DNA of 64,000 nucleotides from Lutibaculum baratangense AMV1 (GTDB lineage Bacteria; Pseudomonadota; Alphaproteobacteria; Rhizobiales; Tepidamorphaceae). The notes beneath the pieces were generated by a model. It was not told where the DNA came from, made no database searches, and was given only the letters and a program-made list of their open reading frames with translations. The stretch is taken from positions 606,713 to 670,712 of the forward strand of contig NZ_AWXZ01000039.1 of assembly GCF_000496075.1 (NCBI RefSeq), in the 5' to 3' direction. Shown here in pieces: positions 37,458 to 47,845 of the stretch. The stretch's first letter is position 1. Each line of letters starts with the position of its first letter. The translations under genes were made by a program, and so were the position numbers.

Positions 37458-40153
37458 GCCTTATCGTCCGATGCGGCAGCGGCGGATTTCGACTTCGACT
37501 TCGCCGGGGCTCGCTTCGTCCCCGTCTTGGCGGAGGTCTTGGCGGCGGCCTTCGTCGTCGACTTGGTCGCGGTCTTGCCCGCCCCCTTCGACGCGGCGGT
37601 CTTCGACCCCGCGCGCTTCGCGCTCGCCTTCTTCGCCTTGCCCTTGGAGCCGGCCTTGGAGTTCAGAAGCTCGACCGCCTGCTCGACCGTCACCTCCTCG
37701 GGGTTGGCGTCCTTCGGCAGCGTCGCGTTGATCTTGCCGTCGGTCACGTAGGGGCCGTAACGGCCTGCACGGACGACGATCGGGCCGGCGAAGCCTTCGT
37801 GCTCGCCGAGCTCCTTCAGTGCCTGGGGCGTCGGGCGACGGCCGCCGCGCTCCTGCTTCTCGGCAAGCAGCGAGACCGCGCGATTGATGCCGACACTGAA
37901 GATCTCCTCGAAGGACTCAAGGTTCGCGAAGGTCTTCTGGTGCCGCACGAACGGACCGTACCGGCCGAGCCCGGCGACGATCTCCTCGCCCGTTTCGGGA
38001 TGGAGACCGACGACGCGCGGGAGCGACAGCAGCTGGAGCGCCTTGTCGAGGTCGACATCGGCGGGCGCCAGCCCCTTGGGCAGGGAGGATCGCGGCGGCT
38101 TCGTTCCCTCTTCGGCCTCGCCGAGCTGGACGAACGGTCCGAAGCGCCCGGTCCGCAGCGTGACGGGCTTGCCGGTCTCGGGGTCCTGTCCGAGGAGCTT
38201 GCCCTCGGCGAGCTCGGGATCGGATTGCTCGGCGTCTATGCCGAGTTGCTTCGTGTAGCGGCACTCCGGGTAGTTCGAACAGCCGACGAAGGCGCCGTAG
38301 CGCCCGACCTTCAGGCTGAGGCGCCCATCGGCGCAGGACGGGCAGGCGCGCGGGTCGCCGCCGTCCTCGCGGGCCGGGAACACGGACGGGCCGAGGATCT
38401 CGTTCAGCGCCTCGAGCACCTCGGAGACCCGGAGGTCCTTGATCTCGTCGGTCGAGGCGATGAAGTCGCGCCAGAAGTCGCGCAGGACGTCGCGCCACTC
38501 GATCTCGCCGGCAGAGATCTCGTCGAGCTTCTCCTCGAGATCGGCCGTGAAGTCGTACTCGACGTAGCGGCGGAAGAAGCTCTCGAGGAACGCCGTGACG
38601 AGACGACCCTTCGGGTCGGGGATCAGCCGGCGCTTGTCCAGGCGGACATACTCGCGGTCCTGCAGCACGCCGAGCGTGGCGGAGTAGGTGGAGGGGCGGC
38701 CGATCCCGAGCTCCTCCAGCCGCTTGATGAGCGTGGCCTCGGTATAGCGGGGAGGCGGCTCGGTGAAGTGCTGGTCGGCGTCGACCTTCTTCAGGCCCGG
38801 CTTGTCGCCCTGCTCGATCGGCGGCAGACGCCGATCCTCCTCGGTTTCCTCGTCGTCGCTGCCTTCCTGGTAGAGCACCAGGAAGCCGTCGAAGACCAGA
38901 ATGGATCCTGTCGCCCGCAGGCCCAGCACCCGGCCGTCGGCGCCGCGGGCCTCGATCTCGATCGTCGTCCGCTCGAGCTCCGCCGATGCCATCTGGCTCG
39001 CCACGGCCCGCTTCCAGATCAGGTCGTAGAGGCGTGCTTGGTCGTCGTCCAGCATCTTGCGGACGCGAGCCGGGTGCCGTGTCATGTCGGTCGGGCGGAT
39101 CGCCTCGTGCGCCTCCTGGGCGTTTTTAGCCTTCGTCTTGTAGACGCGCGGGCTGTCCGGCAGATATCGCCCGCCGTACTCGCCGGCGACCATGTCGCGT
39201 GCCGCACCGATCGCCTCGTCGGCAATCTGCACGCCGTCCGTCCTCATGTATGTGATGAGGCCCATCGTCTCGCCGCCGATATCGACACCTTCGTAGAGGC
39301 GCTGCGCGACCTGCATCGTACGCTTCGGCGCGAAGCCGAGCTGGCGCGAGGCATCCTGTTGCAGCGTCGAGGTCGTGAAGGGTGGCTGCGGATTGCGGCG
39401 AACGGGTTTCTTCTCGACGGAGACGACGCGGTAGGCCGCACCTTCAAGGCTCGTTTTGAAGGCTGCCGCCTCTGCTTCGTTGCCGACCGACAGCCGGTCG
39501 AGTTTCGTGCCGTCGGCGTTGACGAGGCGCGCCTGGAACTCGCCGCCGCGCGCGCCCAGCGTCGCGGCGATCGACCAGTATTCCTGCGCCACGAAGCGCT
39601 CGATCTCGGACTCGCGGTCGCAGACGAGCCGCAGCGCGACCGACTGGACGCGCCCCGCCGAACGGGCGCCCGGCAGCTTGCGCCACAGAACCGGAGACAG
39701 CGTGAAGCCCACGAGGTAGTCGAGCGCCCGGCGGGCGAGATACGCGTCGACGAGTGGCACGTCGATCTCGCGGGGCTTCTTCATCGCGTCCAGCACGGCG
39801 TCCTTCGTCACCGCGTTGAAGACGACGCGCGAGACGGGCTTGTCCTTGAGCGCTCCCTTCCGGCGCAGGAGCTCGAGCACGTGCCAGGAGATCGCCTCGC
39901 CCTCGCGGTCGGGGTCGGTCGCGAGTATCAGACGCTCGGCCGACTTCACGGCCTTTGCGATCTCGTCGACGCGCTTCTTCGACTGGGTGTCGACCTCCCA
40001 GTCCATCGCGAAGTCCTCGTCGGGACGCACGGAGCCGTCCTTCGAGGGCAGGTCGCGCACATGCCCGTAGGAGGCCAGCACCTGGTAGTTGCTGCCAAGG
40101 TACTTGTTGATCGTCTTCGCTTTGGCAGGCGATTCGACGACGACGACGTCCAT
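37454..40153 (-). CDS. topA: DNA topoisomerase I
   Basis: A type IA topoisomerase that relaxes negative supercoils. The 899-residue protein has the Toprim domain (VVVESPAKAKTINKYLG, TDPDREGEAISWH), the active-site tyrosine in GLITYMRTDG, EAIRPTD, and a C-terminal zinc finger (CPSCADG with CSNYPEC) followed by several topo I C-terminal repeats and a Lys/Ala-rich tail of about 60 residues. It is followed by rnr with a four-base overlap. Confidence 0.98.
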   Translation of the reverse strand: MDVVVVESPAKAKTINKYLGSNYQVLASYGHVRDLPSKDGSVRPDEDFAMDWEVDTQSKKRVDEIAKAVKSAERLILATDPDREGEAISWHVLELLRRKGALKDKPVSRVVFNAVTKDAVLDAMKKPREIDVPLVDAYLARRALDYLVGFTLSPVLWRKLPGARSAGRVQSVALRLVCDRESEIERFVAQEYWSIAATLGARGGEFQARLVNADGTKLDRLSVGNEAEAAAFKTSLEGAAYRVVSVEKKPVRRNPQPPFTTSTLQQDASRQLGFAPKRTMQVAQRLYEGVDIGGETMGLITYMRTDGVQIADEAIGAARDMVAGEYGGRYLPDSPRVYKTKAKNAQEAHEAIRPTDMTRHPARVRKMLDDDQARLYDLIWKRAVASQMASAELERTTIEIEARGADGRVLGLRATGSILVFDGFLVLYQEGSDDEETEEDRRLPPIEQGDKPGLKKVDADQHFTEPPPRYTEATLIKRLEELGIGRPSTYSATLGVLQDREYVRLDKRRLIPDPKGRLVTAFLESFFRRYVEYDFTADLEEKLDEISAGEIEWRDVLRDFWRDFIASTDEIKDLRVSEVLEALNEILGPSVFPAREDGGDPRACPSCADGRLSLKVGRYGAFVGCSNYPECRYTKQLGIDAEQSDPELAEGKLLGQDPETGKPVTLRTGRFGPFVQLGEAEEGTKPPRSSLPKGLAPADVDLDKALQLLSLPRVVGLHPETGEEIVAGLGRYGPFVRHQKTFANLESFEEIFSVGINRAVSLLAEKQERGGRRPTPQALKELGEHEGFAGPIVVRAGRYGPYVTDGKINATLPKDANPEEVTVEQAVELLNSKAGSKGKAKKASAKRAGSKTAASKGAGKTATKSTTKAAAKTSAKTGTKRAPAKSKSKSAAAASDDKA

Positions 40154-40352
40154 TGAGAGGAATTCCGGATCTGTTCGGGACTGGGTCGCCTCGGCTGGCG
40201 AAGCGCTTGCGGAGGGAATGTGGTGGAGGCCCGCCGTCCTGTCAAACGACGTGCGACCGCATCTGCAATCTTCACGTGTGTTTCCAGAAGAACGCGATTA
40301 TAAGATGTAGAGGTCGTATCCTCTGGTTGGCTCAGCTTCGATAGTGATGATG

Positions 40353-40559
40353 ATGAGTGGCGATCGCAAAGTCAGTCGGAGGAAAGATGCCCTCCACCCG
40401 CCCCTGAACGCTGGCCAGGCGGCGGACTATCTCGCCGATGTTCTTCCCGCCCTTGCGGGCATAGCCGACAGGGCAGGCCTCGGCGAGCTCGCCTTCCTCA
40501 TCGAGATGGCGATGATCGAGGCGGCGAACCAGCGGCAGCACCGGCGCAAGTCGGGCTAG
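40353..40559 (+). CDS. Small conserved-looking hypothetical protein
   Basis: A 68-residue protein on the plus strand between two minus-strand genes. It has a basic N-terminus (MSGDRKVSRRKDALH) and a helical core NAGQAADYLADVLPALAGIA followed by AGLGELAFLIEMAMIEA. I recall similar short proteins in Rhizobiales, but the function is unknown. Four start-like codons lie in a row (GTG 40344, ATG 40347, 40350, 40353), with no clear ribosome site. Confidence 0.62.
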   Translation: MSGDRKVSRRKDALHPPLNAGQAADYLADVLPALAGIADRAGLGELAFLIEMAMIEAANQRQHRRKSG

Positions 40560-40573
40560 GTGGACCGGGTCCT

Positions 40574-41701
40574 TCAGGTCAGCGAGACCCGCTGGCCCGC
40601 ATGCCGTTCGAGGCGCCCGGCCAGTTCGAGCTCGACGAGGCACATCTGAACTGCCGCCGGCGCGAGCCCCGTCTGCCGGATGATCTCGTCGACCTCGGTC
40701 GGCGTGGGCGACAGGGCTTCGAGAACGTCAGCCCGCTCCCGGTCGCCCGGGTCGGCAGGGGCGGCCGAAGGCTCGTCTTCCTCGAGAACCCGAGGCGCGG
40801 CACGCACCTCTCCGACGAGCGGCGACACCGCCTCGAGCACGTCTTCCGCCGACCTCGCCAGCGTCGCGCCCTGCCGAATCAGCATGTTCGTGCCTTCGCA
40901 GCGCGGGTCGAGCGGCGATCCCGGGACGGCGAGGATCTCGCGCCCCATCTCGCCCGCGAGCCTCGCGGTGATGAGCGAGCCCGACCGCCTGGCCGCCTCG
41001 ACGACCACCGTCGCGAGCGCGAGGCCGGCGATGATCCTGTTGCGGCGAGGGAAATCCTGCGCACGGGGCACCCAGTTCGGCGGCATCTCTGTGAGCAGCG
41101 TGCCTTGCTCGGCGATCTGGCGCGCAAGGTCGGCATGCTCCGGCGGATAGATGTGACCGATCCCGCCGGCGAGAACCGCGACTGTCCCCGTCCGCAGGCT
41201 TGCGGCATGTGCGGCACCGTCGACACCGCGCGCGAGACCGGAAACGACGACATGTCCACGCTGGCCGACGCCCGCCGCGATCTCGGCGGCTATCCTTCGG
41301 CCACCCGCAGAGGCGTTGCGGGCGCCGACGATCGCGATCATCGGGAGGCGGAGGAGATCGGCTCGCCCGAGAATGTAGAGCAGGGGAGGGGCAGCCTCCA
41401 CATGGGCGAAGATCGGCGGATAGCCTTCATCGCCCCAGGCGACGAGCTCCGCGCCGAGTGCCTCGGCGGCCGCGAGCTCCCGCTCGGCCTCCTCGTGCGG
41501 GGCGAGGCGTATGGGACGGTTGAGGCCGCCGCGTGAGGAGAGCCCGGGAAGGGCGGCGAGGGCCTCGCCGGCGCCACCGTAGCGGTTGATCAGGGCGCGG
41601 AAGGTCACCGGCCCGACATTCTCGCTCCGCAGGAGGCGAAGCCAGTCGAGCTTCTGCTCGCGGGAGAGGCCGGGAGCCCGGCTCGCCCCCGCACCGCTCA
41701 T
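40574..41701 (-). CDS. dprA: DNA processing protein DprA
   Basis: DprA loads RecA on single-stranded DNA during natural transformation. The 375-residue protein has the N-terminal SAM-like region ([17 protein letters not shown]), the Rossmann fold with [35 protein letters not shown] and [11 protein letters not shown], and a C-terminal winged helix ([13 protein letters not shown]). The ATG overlaps the plsY stop by four bases. A gap of 420 bases, with the small plus-strand gene, separates it from topA. Confidence 0.95.
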   Translation of the reverse strand: MSGAGASRAPGLSREQKLDWLRLLRSENVGPVTFRALINRYGGAGEALAALPGLSSRGGLNRPIRLAPHEEAERELAAAEALGAELVAWGDEGYPPIFAHVEAAPPLLYILGRADLLRLPMIAIVGARNASAGGRRIAAEIAAGVGQRGHVVVSGLARGVDGAAHAASLRTGTVAVLAGGIGHIYPPEHADLARQIAEQGTLLTEMPPNWVPRAQDFPRRNRIIAGLALATVVVEAARRSGSLITARLAGEMGREILAVPGSPLDPRCEGTNMLIRQGATLARSAEDVLEAVSPLVGEVRAAPRVLEEDEPSAAPADPGDRERADVLEALSPTPTEVDEIIRQTGLAPAAVQMCLVELELAGRLERHAGQRVSLT

Positions 41702-42297
41702 CCCCGCTGCCCGATCCTGCTCTCCTCGCCCCTGACGAGCTTGGAGATGTTGGTGCGGTGGGCGGCGTAGAGCATCGCGGTGAGCACGAGGAAGAGCGCT
41801 GCCCGGTCCGTCGCTCCGGTCGCGAGGAGGAGCGCGGGCGTCGCCCCGCTGGCGACGAGCGCCGAGAGGGAGGAGTAGCGCGTGAGGTAGGCGGTCGCGC
41901 CCCACAGGGCCGCGAAGGCGAGCGCGATCGGCCAGGCGAGCGCGATCAGGATGCCGAGATAGGTCGCGACGCCCTTGCCGCCCTTGAACCCGAGCCAGAC
42001 CGGGAAGAGATGGCCGACGAACGCGCCGAGGCCCGCGGCGAGCGGAGCGCCTTCCGCCCAGAAGGCCGCTATGAAGACCGCGACGGTGGCCTTGAGGGCG
42101 TCGCCCAGCAGCGTGAGGGCGGCCAGGTCCTTGCGCCCCGTGCGCAGGACGTTCGTCATCCCGATATTGCCGGAGCCGATCTTCCGGATGTCGCCGAGCC
42201 CGGAGAGGCGCGTGACGATCACGCCGAACGGGATGGACCCCATCAGGTAGCCGAAGGCCAGGGCGGCGAACAGCGCGATCACGTGCTCGGAGGTCAT
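41698..42297 (-). CDS. plsY: Glycerol-3-phosphate acyltransferase PlsY
   Basis: PlsY transfers acyl from acyl-phosphate to glycerol-3-phosphate, the first step of phospholipid synthesis. The 199-residue membrane protein has the motifs [25 protein letters not shown] and [12 protein letters not shown] that form the active site. About six membrane helices are seen. It lies 26 bases after pyrC-like and is coupled to dprA. Confidence 0.96.
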   Translation of the reverse strand: MTSEHVIALFAALAFGYLMGSIPFGVIVTRLSGLGDIRKIGSGNIGMTNVLRTGRKDLAALTLLGDALKATVAVFIAAFWAEGAPLAAGLGAFVGHLFPVWLGFKGGKGVATYLGILIALAWPIALAFAALWGATAYLTRYSSLSALVASGATPALLLATGATDRAALFLVLTAMLYAAHRTNISKLVRGEESRIGQRG

Positions 42298-42323
42298 CGG
42301 CGGCAGCGTACCTCTCCTGCGAC

Positions 42324-43664
42324 TCAGGCCTCAGAGTCGTAGCTGTAGACCGTGCGTCCCGCAACGACCGTGCGCTCGACGCGCCCCTGCATGCGGGCGT
42401 TCTCGAAGCAGGTGTTCTTCGAGCGGGAGCAAAGCCGCTCGCGCTCGACGACCCACGGCGCGTCCGGATCGAAGAAGACGAGATCGGCCGGCGCGCCGCG
42501 CGACAGTCCTCCCCCCGGCAGCCCGAGCAGCCTGGCCGGGGTGGTCGACATCGTCTCGATCAGGCGCAAGAGCGAGACGTCCTCCGAGTGGTAGAGCCGC
42601 AGCGCCGCAGCGAGAAGCGTCTCCACGCCGATGGCACCGTCCGCCGACTCCTCGAACGGCTGGCGCTTCGTCTCGGCATCCTGGGGATCGTGATTCGAGA
42701 CGATCACGTCGATCGTTCCGTCGGCAATGCCCTGCACGAGAGCCTGCCTGTCGTCCTCGGTGCGCAGCGGCGGCGACAGCTTGTAGAAGGTCCGGTAGGG
42801 GCCGATATCGGTCTCGTTCAAAGCGAGGTTCGCGACCGAGACGCTGGCCGTCACGCGGAAGCCGCGCTCCTTGGCGATCCTCAGGAGGGGAAGCGAGGCC
42901 CGGCACGAGAGGCAGGCGGCGTGGTAGCGGCCACCCGAGAGGCCGGCGAGGGCGAGGTCGCGCATCAGCATGATCGTTTCCGCCTCGTCCGGGATTCCGG
43001 GGAGGCCGAGGCGCGAGGCCATCTCGCTTTCGTTCACGACACCACCGGCCGCGAGGTCGGGATCCTCCGGCTGATGGACCACGAGAGCGTCGAAGTCGCG
43101 GGCATAGGTCAGGAGGCGCCGCATCATGCGCGCGCTCGTGATCTTGCGCCGCCCCTCCGTGAACGCGACCGCGCCGGCTTCGGTCAACAGGCCGAACTCC
43201 GTCATCTCCCGGCCCTCGAGACGCTTCGAGAGGGCCGCCATCGGCTTCACGTTGACGATGGCCGTGTCCCGGGCGAGCCGCATCACGAAGTCGACGAGCG
43301 CGACGTCGTCGATCACCGGATCGGTGTCGGGCATGCAGACGATGGTCGTCACGCCGCCGGCGGCCGCGGCGCGGCTGGCGGACGCGATCGTCTCGCGGTG
43401 CTCGTAGCCCGGTTCGCCGACGAAGACGCGCATGTCCACGAGGCCCGGCGCCAGCGCGCGGCCGCGGCCCTCGATGACCTCGGCGCCTTCGGGCAGGCCG
43501 TCATTCCCGACGAGCGGGCCCCGGTCCGCGATCTCGCCTCCGACGACGAGCAGGTTGCCGGCCTCGTCCGTGCCGCTCGAGGGGTCGAGCAGGCGCACGT
43601 TGCGAAACAGCATCGGCGCATGCGGCCGCGGCTCGAAGCTCTCCGGGGTGGCCCAGGTCGGCAT
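42324..43664 (-). CDS. Dihydroorotase-like protein (PyrC', probably non-catalytic)
   Basis: A 446-residue amidohydrolase-fold protein of the class I dihydroorotase type, directly after pyrB. The metal-binding HxH is lost: the motif [13 protein letters not shown] has Arg79 and Phe81 where active enzymes have histidines, and the catalytic Asp block reads SNHDPQ instead of (S/T)DHAP. Such PyrC' proteins are known as structural partners that hold aspartate transcarbamoylase together. An active dihydroorotase must then be elsewhere. The ATG at 43664 follows AAAGGAGAGG; an ATG at 43613 is possible. Confidence 0.87.
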   Translation of the reverse strand: MPTWATPESFEPRPHAPMLFRNVRLLDPSSGTDEAGNLLVVGGEIADRGPLVGNDGLPEGAEVIEGRGRALAPGLVDMRVFVGEPGYEHRETIASASRAAAAGGVTTIVCMPDTDPVIDDVALVDFVMRLARDTAIVNVKPMAALSKRLEGREMTEFGLLTEAGAVAFTEGRRKITSARMMRRLLTYARDFDALVVHQPEDPDLAAGGVVNESEMASRLGLPGIPDEAETIMLMRDLALAGLSGGRYHAACLSCRASLPLLRIAKERGFRVTASVSVANLALNETDIGPYRTFYKLSPPLRTEDDRQALVQGIADGTIDVIVSNHDPQDAETKRQPFEESADGAIGVETLLAAALRLYHSEDVSLLRLIETMSTTPARLLGLPGGGLSRGAPADLVFFDPDAPWVVERERLCSRSKNTCFENARMQGRVERTVVAGRTVYSYDSEA

Positions 43665-43701
43665 GTCCAGTGTCCTCTCCTTTGGAGATGTCGACCGCGT
43701 C

Positions 43702-44658
43702 TCAGGCGTTCGGCAGATGTGCGGCGAGAGCCTCGAGCACGGCCATCCGGACGGCGACGCCCATCTCGACCTGCTCGGTGATCACGCTCTGCGCACCGTC
43801 CGCCACCTCGCTGTCGATCTCGACGCCGCGGTTCATGGGCCCGGGATGCATCACGAGCGCGTCCGGCGCTGCGAGGGCGAGCTTCTCGGCGTCCAGCCCG
43901 AAATAGCGGAAGTACTCGCGTACCGAGGGGACATAGGCCCCGTTCATGCGCTCGCGCTGAAGGCGCAGCATCATCACGACATCGGCTCCGCGGATACCCT
44001 CCCGCAGGTCGCGATAGACCTCGACGCCGAAGCGGTCGATGCCGGTCGGCAGGAGCGTCGACGGCGCGATCACGCGCACCCTCGCCCCCAGCGCCTGCAG
44101 GCAGATGATGTTCGACCGCGCGACCCGGCTGTGCGCCACGTCGCCGCAGATCGCCACCACGAGGTTCTCGAACGAGCCCTTGTGCCGGCGGATCGTCAGG
44201 GCATCGAGCAGGGCCTGGGTGGGGTGCTCGTGCGAGCCGTCACCCGCGTTCACTACGGAGCACCCGACCTTGCGGGCGAGGAGGTCGACGGCGCCCGAGG
44301 AATGGTGGCGCACGACGAGGATGTCCGGCCGCATCGCGTGCAGCGTCATCGCCGTGTCGAGCAGCGTCTCACCCTTCTTCACGGAGGACGATCCGACCGA
44401 CATGTTCATGACGTCCGCGCCGAGGCGCTTGCCGGCCAGTTCGAACGAGCTCTGGGTGCGGGTCGACGCCTCGAAGAAGAGGTTGACCTGGGTCCGGCCG
44501 CGAAGGGTCGAGAGCTTCTTCTCGACCTGGCGGTTCACCTCGACCGCCTTGTCGGAGAGGTCGAGCAACGCCTCGATGTCGAAACGGGACAGGCCTTCGA
44601 TGCCCAGGAGGTGGCGATGGGCAAAGCCGATGGGGGAGGTGGCGAGCGCTGAGGTCAT
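43702..44658 (-). CDS. pyrB: Aspartate carbamoyltransferase catalytic subunit
   Basis: PyrB joins carbamoyl phosphate and aspartate, the first committed step of pyrimidine synthesis. The 318-residue protein has the carbamoyl-phosphate motif [12 protein letters not shown], the [11 protein letters not shown] loop with the active-site Lys, the [11 protein letters not shown] block and the C-terminal HPGPMNRG. It is 37 bases before the pyrC-like gene, so the two chains are made together. Confidence 0.96.
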   Translation of the reverse strand: MTSALATSPIGFAHRHLLGIEGLSRFDIEALLDLSDKAVEVNRQVEKKLSTLRGRTQVNLFFEASTRTQSSFELAGKRLGADVMNMSVGSSSVKKGETLLDTAMTLHAMRPDILVVRHHSSGAVDLLARKVGCSVVNAGDGSHEHPTQALLDALTIRRHKGSFENLVVAICGDVAHSRVARSNIICLQALGARVRVIAPSTLLPTGIDRFGVEVYRDLREGIRGADVVMMLRLQRERMNGAYVPSVREYFRYFGLDAEKLALAAPDALVMHPGPMNRGVEIDSEVADGAQSVITEQVEMGVAVRMAVLEALAAHLPNA

Positions 44659-44735
44659 CAAAGTCGGTCTCTTACGGAGCTTCTGCGCCGGCGGCAAGTC
44701 GGTAGCATTCCCCGCGTCCGGTTGCCCACAATCTG

Positions 44736-45668
44736 TCAGACGGCGCCGACGAGGGCGATCCAGAGGGGAAGCGTCAGCATGGCGCAGATCGTCTGCAGGG
44801 TTATGAGCTCCGCCATCAGCTCGGCATCGCCGCCCATCTGCCGCGCGAGGAGGTAGGACGCCGGCGCCGTCGGGACGGCGAGGGCGATGAGGGCGGCGCC
44901 CAGCGCGGTGCCGGACAGGCCGAAGGTCATCGCGAAGGCGAGGCCGACGGCAGGCATCAGCACGAGCCGCAGCGCGCACCCTGCCCAGTGCGCCAGGCGC
45001 GGCCGTCTGAGGGCGGAGAGGTCGAGCCCCATGCCGACGGCGAGGAGGCCGACGCCGAGGGCGCCGCGGCCGAATATGTCGAGGGTCGCCCCGATGACGT
45101 TGTCGAGGCCGAGCCCGAGCCCGGCCGCCGCAAGCCCGACGACGCAGGCGGCGATGAGCGGGTTTCGCGCGATTTCCCGGCCGAGCGAGGCGAGGGATGG
45201 TGTCGTCGATCCGGTGTTCTGCGCGAGGACGGCGACGGCCATCACGTTGAGGACCGGGATCATCGCGACCATCGCGACGGCGATCAGCGCAAGCCCCTCG
45301 CCGCCGTAGAGGCTGCCGGCGAGCGCCAGGGCGATGAAGGTGTTCCAGCGCGTCGATCCCTGGAAGATCGAGGTGAAGCCGGGCCCGTCGAGGCGGAGCC
45401 GACGCTGCAGCGGCTTCTTCAAGAGAAGGCAGACGCCGGCCATGACCACGACGGAGAGGAAGAGCGTCGCCCCGAGAGCCCGCCACGGCAGCGCGCCGAG
45501 CTCGGCGCCGGCGAGGGTGCCGACGATGAGGCAGGGGAAGAGCACGAAATAGGCGAGCTTCTCGATCCCGCCGCGCTGCATCGGCGGAATGATGCCGCTG
45601 CGTGTCAGGCCCCAGCCGGTGGCGATGACGAGCAGCACCGGCGCGAGGCCCTGGACGGTGCTCATCAT
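44736..45668 (-). CDS. AEC family transporter
   Basis: A 310-residue membrane protein with about ten helices, of the auxin efflux carrier/malate permease-like family. Typical parts are [20 protein letters not shown], the [17 protein letters not shown] block (the family N/R motif), and [11 protein letters not shown] near the second half. Substrate is unknown; organic acids are most common. It begins one base after the ruvX stop, so it is coupled to ruvX. Confidence 0.9.
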   Translation of the reverse strand: MMSTVQGLAPVLLVIATGWGLTRSGIIPPMQRGGIEKLAYFVLFPCLIVGTLAGAELGALPWRALGATLFLSVVVMAGVCLLLKKPLQRRLRLDGPGFTSIFQGSTRWNTFIALALAGSLYGGEGLALIAVAMVAMIPVLNVMAVAVLAQNTGSTTPSLASLGREIARNPLIAACVVGLAAAGLGLGLDNVIGATLDIFGRGALGVGLLAVGMGLDLSALRRPRLAHWAGCALRLVLMPAVGLAFAMTFGLSGTALGAALIALAVPTAPASYLLARQMGGDAELMAELITLQTICAMLTLPLWIALVGAV

Positions 45669-45669
45669 G

Positions 45670-46149
45670 TCAGTCGGCCCGCCGCGCGGCGATGGCGTCG
45701 AGCGCGCCCTGCAGGATGTAGGACGCGGCGATCTTGTCGACGATCTCGGCGCGCTTCCTGCGGCTCGTGTCGGCCTCGATCATGCCGCGCGTCACGGCGG
45801 CCGTCGTCAGCCGCTCGTCCCAGAGGAGCACCGGAAGGTCGAGCAGGCCGGCGAGGTTGCGGGCGAAGGAACGGGCGGCCTGCGCGCTCGGCCCCGTCGT
45901 GCCGTCCATGTTGAGCGGCAGCCCCACGACGAGGCCCTTCACCCCGTTCCTGCTGACGAGATCGGCGATCTCGGCGCCGTTCCTCGAAAACTTCGCCTTC
46001 CTGAGGCCGAGGAGCGGGCTGGCAATCCGCCACTGTGCATCGCAAACCGCAATCCCGATCGTTTTCGAACCGGGATCGAGCCCGAAAAGGGCTCCCCGGG
46101 CGGGAAGTGCGGCGCAAAACTCCGCGATATCGGTCGTCACGAGCATCAT
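45670..46149 (-). CDS. ruvX: Holliday junction resolvase-like protein RuvX (YqgF)
   Basis: A 159-residue RNase H-like nuclease of the YqgF family, required for 16S rRNA maturation and named as a putative Holliday junction resolvase. Visible are ALFGLDPGSKTIGIAVCD with the first catalytic Asp, the VVGLPLNMDGT strand and WDERLTTAAV, then DKIAASYILQGALD with the last acidic residues. Two adjacent ATG (46149, 46146) can start it. Confidence 0.94.
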   Translation of the reverse strand: MMLVTTDIAEFCAALPARGALFGLDPGSKTIGIAVCDAQWRIASPLLGLRKAKFSRNGAEIADLVSRNGVKGLVVGLPLNMDGTTGPSAQAARSFARNLAGLLDLPVLLWDERLTTAAVTRGMIEADTSRRKRAEIVDKIAASYILQGALDAIAARRAD

Positions 46150-46278
46150 CGCGCCCGCTCTACCATGTGCACGGCTGTGGCGGCGAGCGGTTGTTGCGGG
46201 CACGGCGCCACCTATAGTTCGTTGGCGATCTGAGAGCGCCGCCTCGTCGCGGCTTCACCTGGAAGGGGAGAGGACTCC

Positions 46279-46977
46279 ATGCGCATCACCTGGTTCGGGC
46301 ATTCCGCCTTTCGCGTCGAGACCGGCGGCAGCGTCGTGCTCATCGACCCGTTCCTGACCGGGAACCAGACCTTCACAGGGACGGTGGACGAGGCGAGTGC
46401 CGGCGCCACGCATGTCGTCCTCACGCACGGGCATGACGACCACATCGGCGACACGATCGACATCCTGAAGAAGACGGGGGCGACGCTTGTCGCCAATGCC
46501 GAGATCTGCACCTGGATGTCGAGCCAGAAAGGCATCGAGAAGGTGAGTCCCGGGAATCACGGCGGTCGGCAGAGCTTCGAGGACTTCGACGTCGCCTTCG
46601 TTCAGGCCTGGCACTCCTCGTCCTTCATGGGAGAGGGAACGCCGGTCTATCTCGGCAATCCCGCCGGCGTCGTCCTGATCCCGAAGGACGGCGGCAGGAC
46701 GCTCTATCACATGGGCGACACGGACATCTTCTCCGACATGGCGCTGATCAACGAGATCTACAGGCCGAAGATCGGCATCGTGCCCGTGGGCGACCGCTTC
46801 ACGATGGGCGGCGAGCTAGCGGCGATGGCGTGCCGGAAGTTCTTCGAGTTCGAGACCGTCATCCCGTGCCACTACGGCACCTTCCCGATCATCGACCAGA
46901 CGCCCGACAAGTTCGTCGAGGCGATGGGCGGCAACACCGTCTTCGTGCCGGAGCCGGGCAAGGCCTTCGACGCCTGA
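46279..46977 (+). CDS. UPF0173 metal-dependent hydrolase (MBL fold)
   Basis: A 232-residue metallo-beta-lactamase-fold hydrolase of the UPF0173 family. The metal motif is THGHDDHIGD (His50, His52, Asp54, His55), then a His in QAWHSSSF, an Asp in YHMGDTDIF and His in IPCHYGTFP. The substrate is unknown. A GGGGAGAGG site precedes the ATG by about nine bases. It is read divergently from ruvX and lies 89 bases before gatC. Confidence 0.93.
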   Translation: MRITWFGHSAFRVETGGSVVLIDPFLTGNQTFTGTVDEASAGATHVVLTHGHDDHIGDTIDILKKTGATLVANAEICTWMSSQKGIEKVSPGNHGGRQSFEDFDVAFVQAWHSSSFMGEGTPVYLGNPAGVVLIPKDGGRTLYHMGDTDIFSDMALINEIYRPKIGIVPVGDRFTMGGELAAMACRKFFEFETVIPCHYGTFPIIDQTPDKFVEAMGGNTVFVPEPGKAFDA

Positions 46978-47066
46978 GGGCGCATCCGGTTGCCGCATCG
47001 GCGAGGGCGGTGCTATAGGCGCCGGATCAGCCTTCATCGCCTTCGCGAACGGAAAGTCACTCGGAC

Positions 47067-47354
47067 ATGTCGGTCGACGTCGCAACCGTCAAGCGCATCG
47101 CCCATCTCGCCCGCATCGCGGTCACCGAGGAGGAGGCGGCCGCCCTGCAGGGTGAGCTCAACACGATCCTCGACTGGGTCGAGCAACTCGGCGAGGTGGA
47201 CGTGGCCGACGTCGAGCCGATGACGAGCGTCGTCGCGACCACGATGCGCAAGCGCAGGGACGAGGTGACGGACGGCGGGCGGGCCACCGATGTCACGGCG
47301 AACGCACCCGAGACGGAGGACGGTTACTTCATCGTCCCCAAGGTCGTGGAATGA
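47067..47354 (+). CDS. gatC: Asp-tRNA(Asn)/Glu-tRNA(Gln) amidotransferase subunit GatC
   Basis: GatC stabilises GatA on GatB in the amidotransferase that makes Gln-tRNA or Asn-tRNA. The 95-residue protein shows [35 protein letters not shown] and the C-terminal FIVPKVVE. gatA lies 474 bases further on, interrupted by a broken GNAT gene; gatB is not in the window after gatA. Confidence 0.96.
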   Translation: MSVDVATVKRIAHLARIAVTEEEAAALQGELNTILDWVEQLGEVDVADVEPMTSVVATTMRKRRDEVTDGGRATDVTANAPETEDGYFIVPKVVE

Positions 47355-47361
47355 GGCGTCG

Positions 47362-47845
47362 ATGCCCGTCACGGTCGCCGTCGAGAGCCCGCTCCAGGAC
47401 GAGGTGCGGGCGCTGATCCGGGAACTGAACGAGACGCTTCTCGAGCTGACGCCGCCGGAGTTCTGCTTCCACATGACCGCCGAGGAGATGGCCGCGCCCG
47501 ACACGACCGTCTTCGTCGCGGGACGCAGGCGAAGCGGTGGGATGCGGCGCGCTGCGACGGCATGGCGGCGTTGTCGGCGAAGTGAAGCGCATGTACACGA
47601 GGCCCGCCCATCGCGGCCGCAATGTCGGCGGCCTGGCCCTCGACGCCATCGAGGCCCGCGCGCGGCAGGACGGGCTCGACCGGCTCGTGCTCGAGACCGG
47701 CGACCGGCACCCCGCCGCATGGCGCGTCTACGAGCGCGCGGGCTTCACCCGCTGCGGCGCCGTGCTCGACTACCCCGACTCACCCTATTCGGTCTTCTAC
47801 GAGAAGGCCCTGGCACCGAACGATCCGGATGGATGCCGTGACTGA
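47362..47845 (+). pseudogene. GNAT family acetyltransferase, frameshifted
   Basis: A short GNAT gene sits between gatC and gatA. The first frame reads MPVTVAVESPLQDEVRALIR to DTTVFVAG and is then lost; the next frame goes on with DAGEAVGCGALRRHGG, the acetyl-CoA region [20 protein letters not shown] and [13 protein letters not shown] to 47845. The switch is one extra base (or two lost) in the GGG at 47520-47522. Without it the protein would be about 160 residues, normal for the family. The end overlaps gatA by 17 bases. Confidence 0.82.

Noticed and set aside
37049..40156. 1035-codon open frame on the plus strand
   Set aside because: Antisense to topA and part of rnr, which are unmistakable on the other strand.
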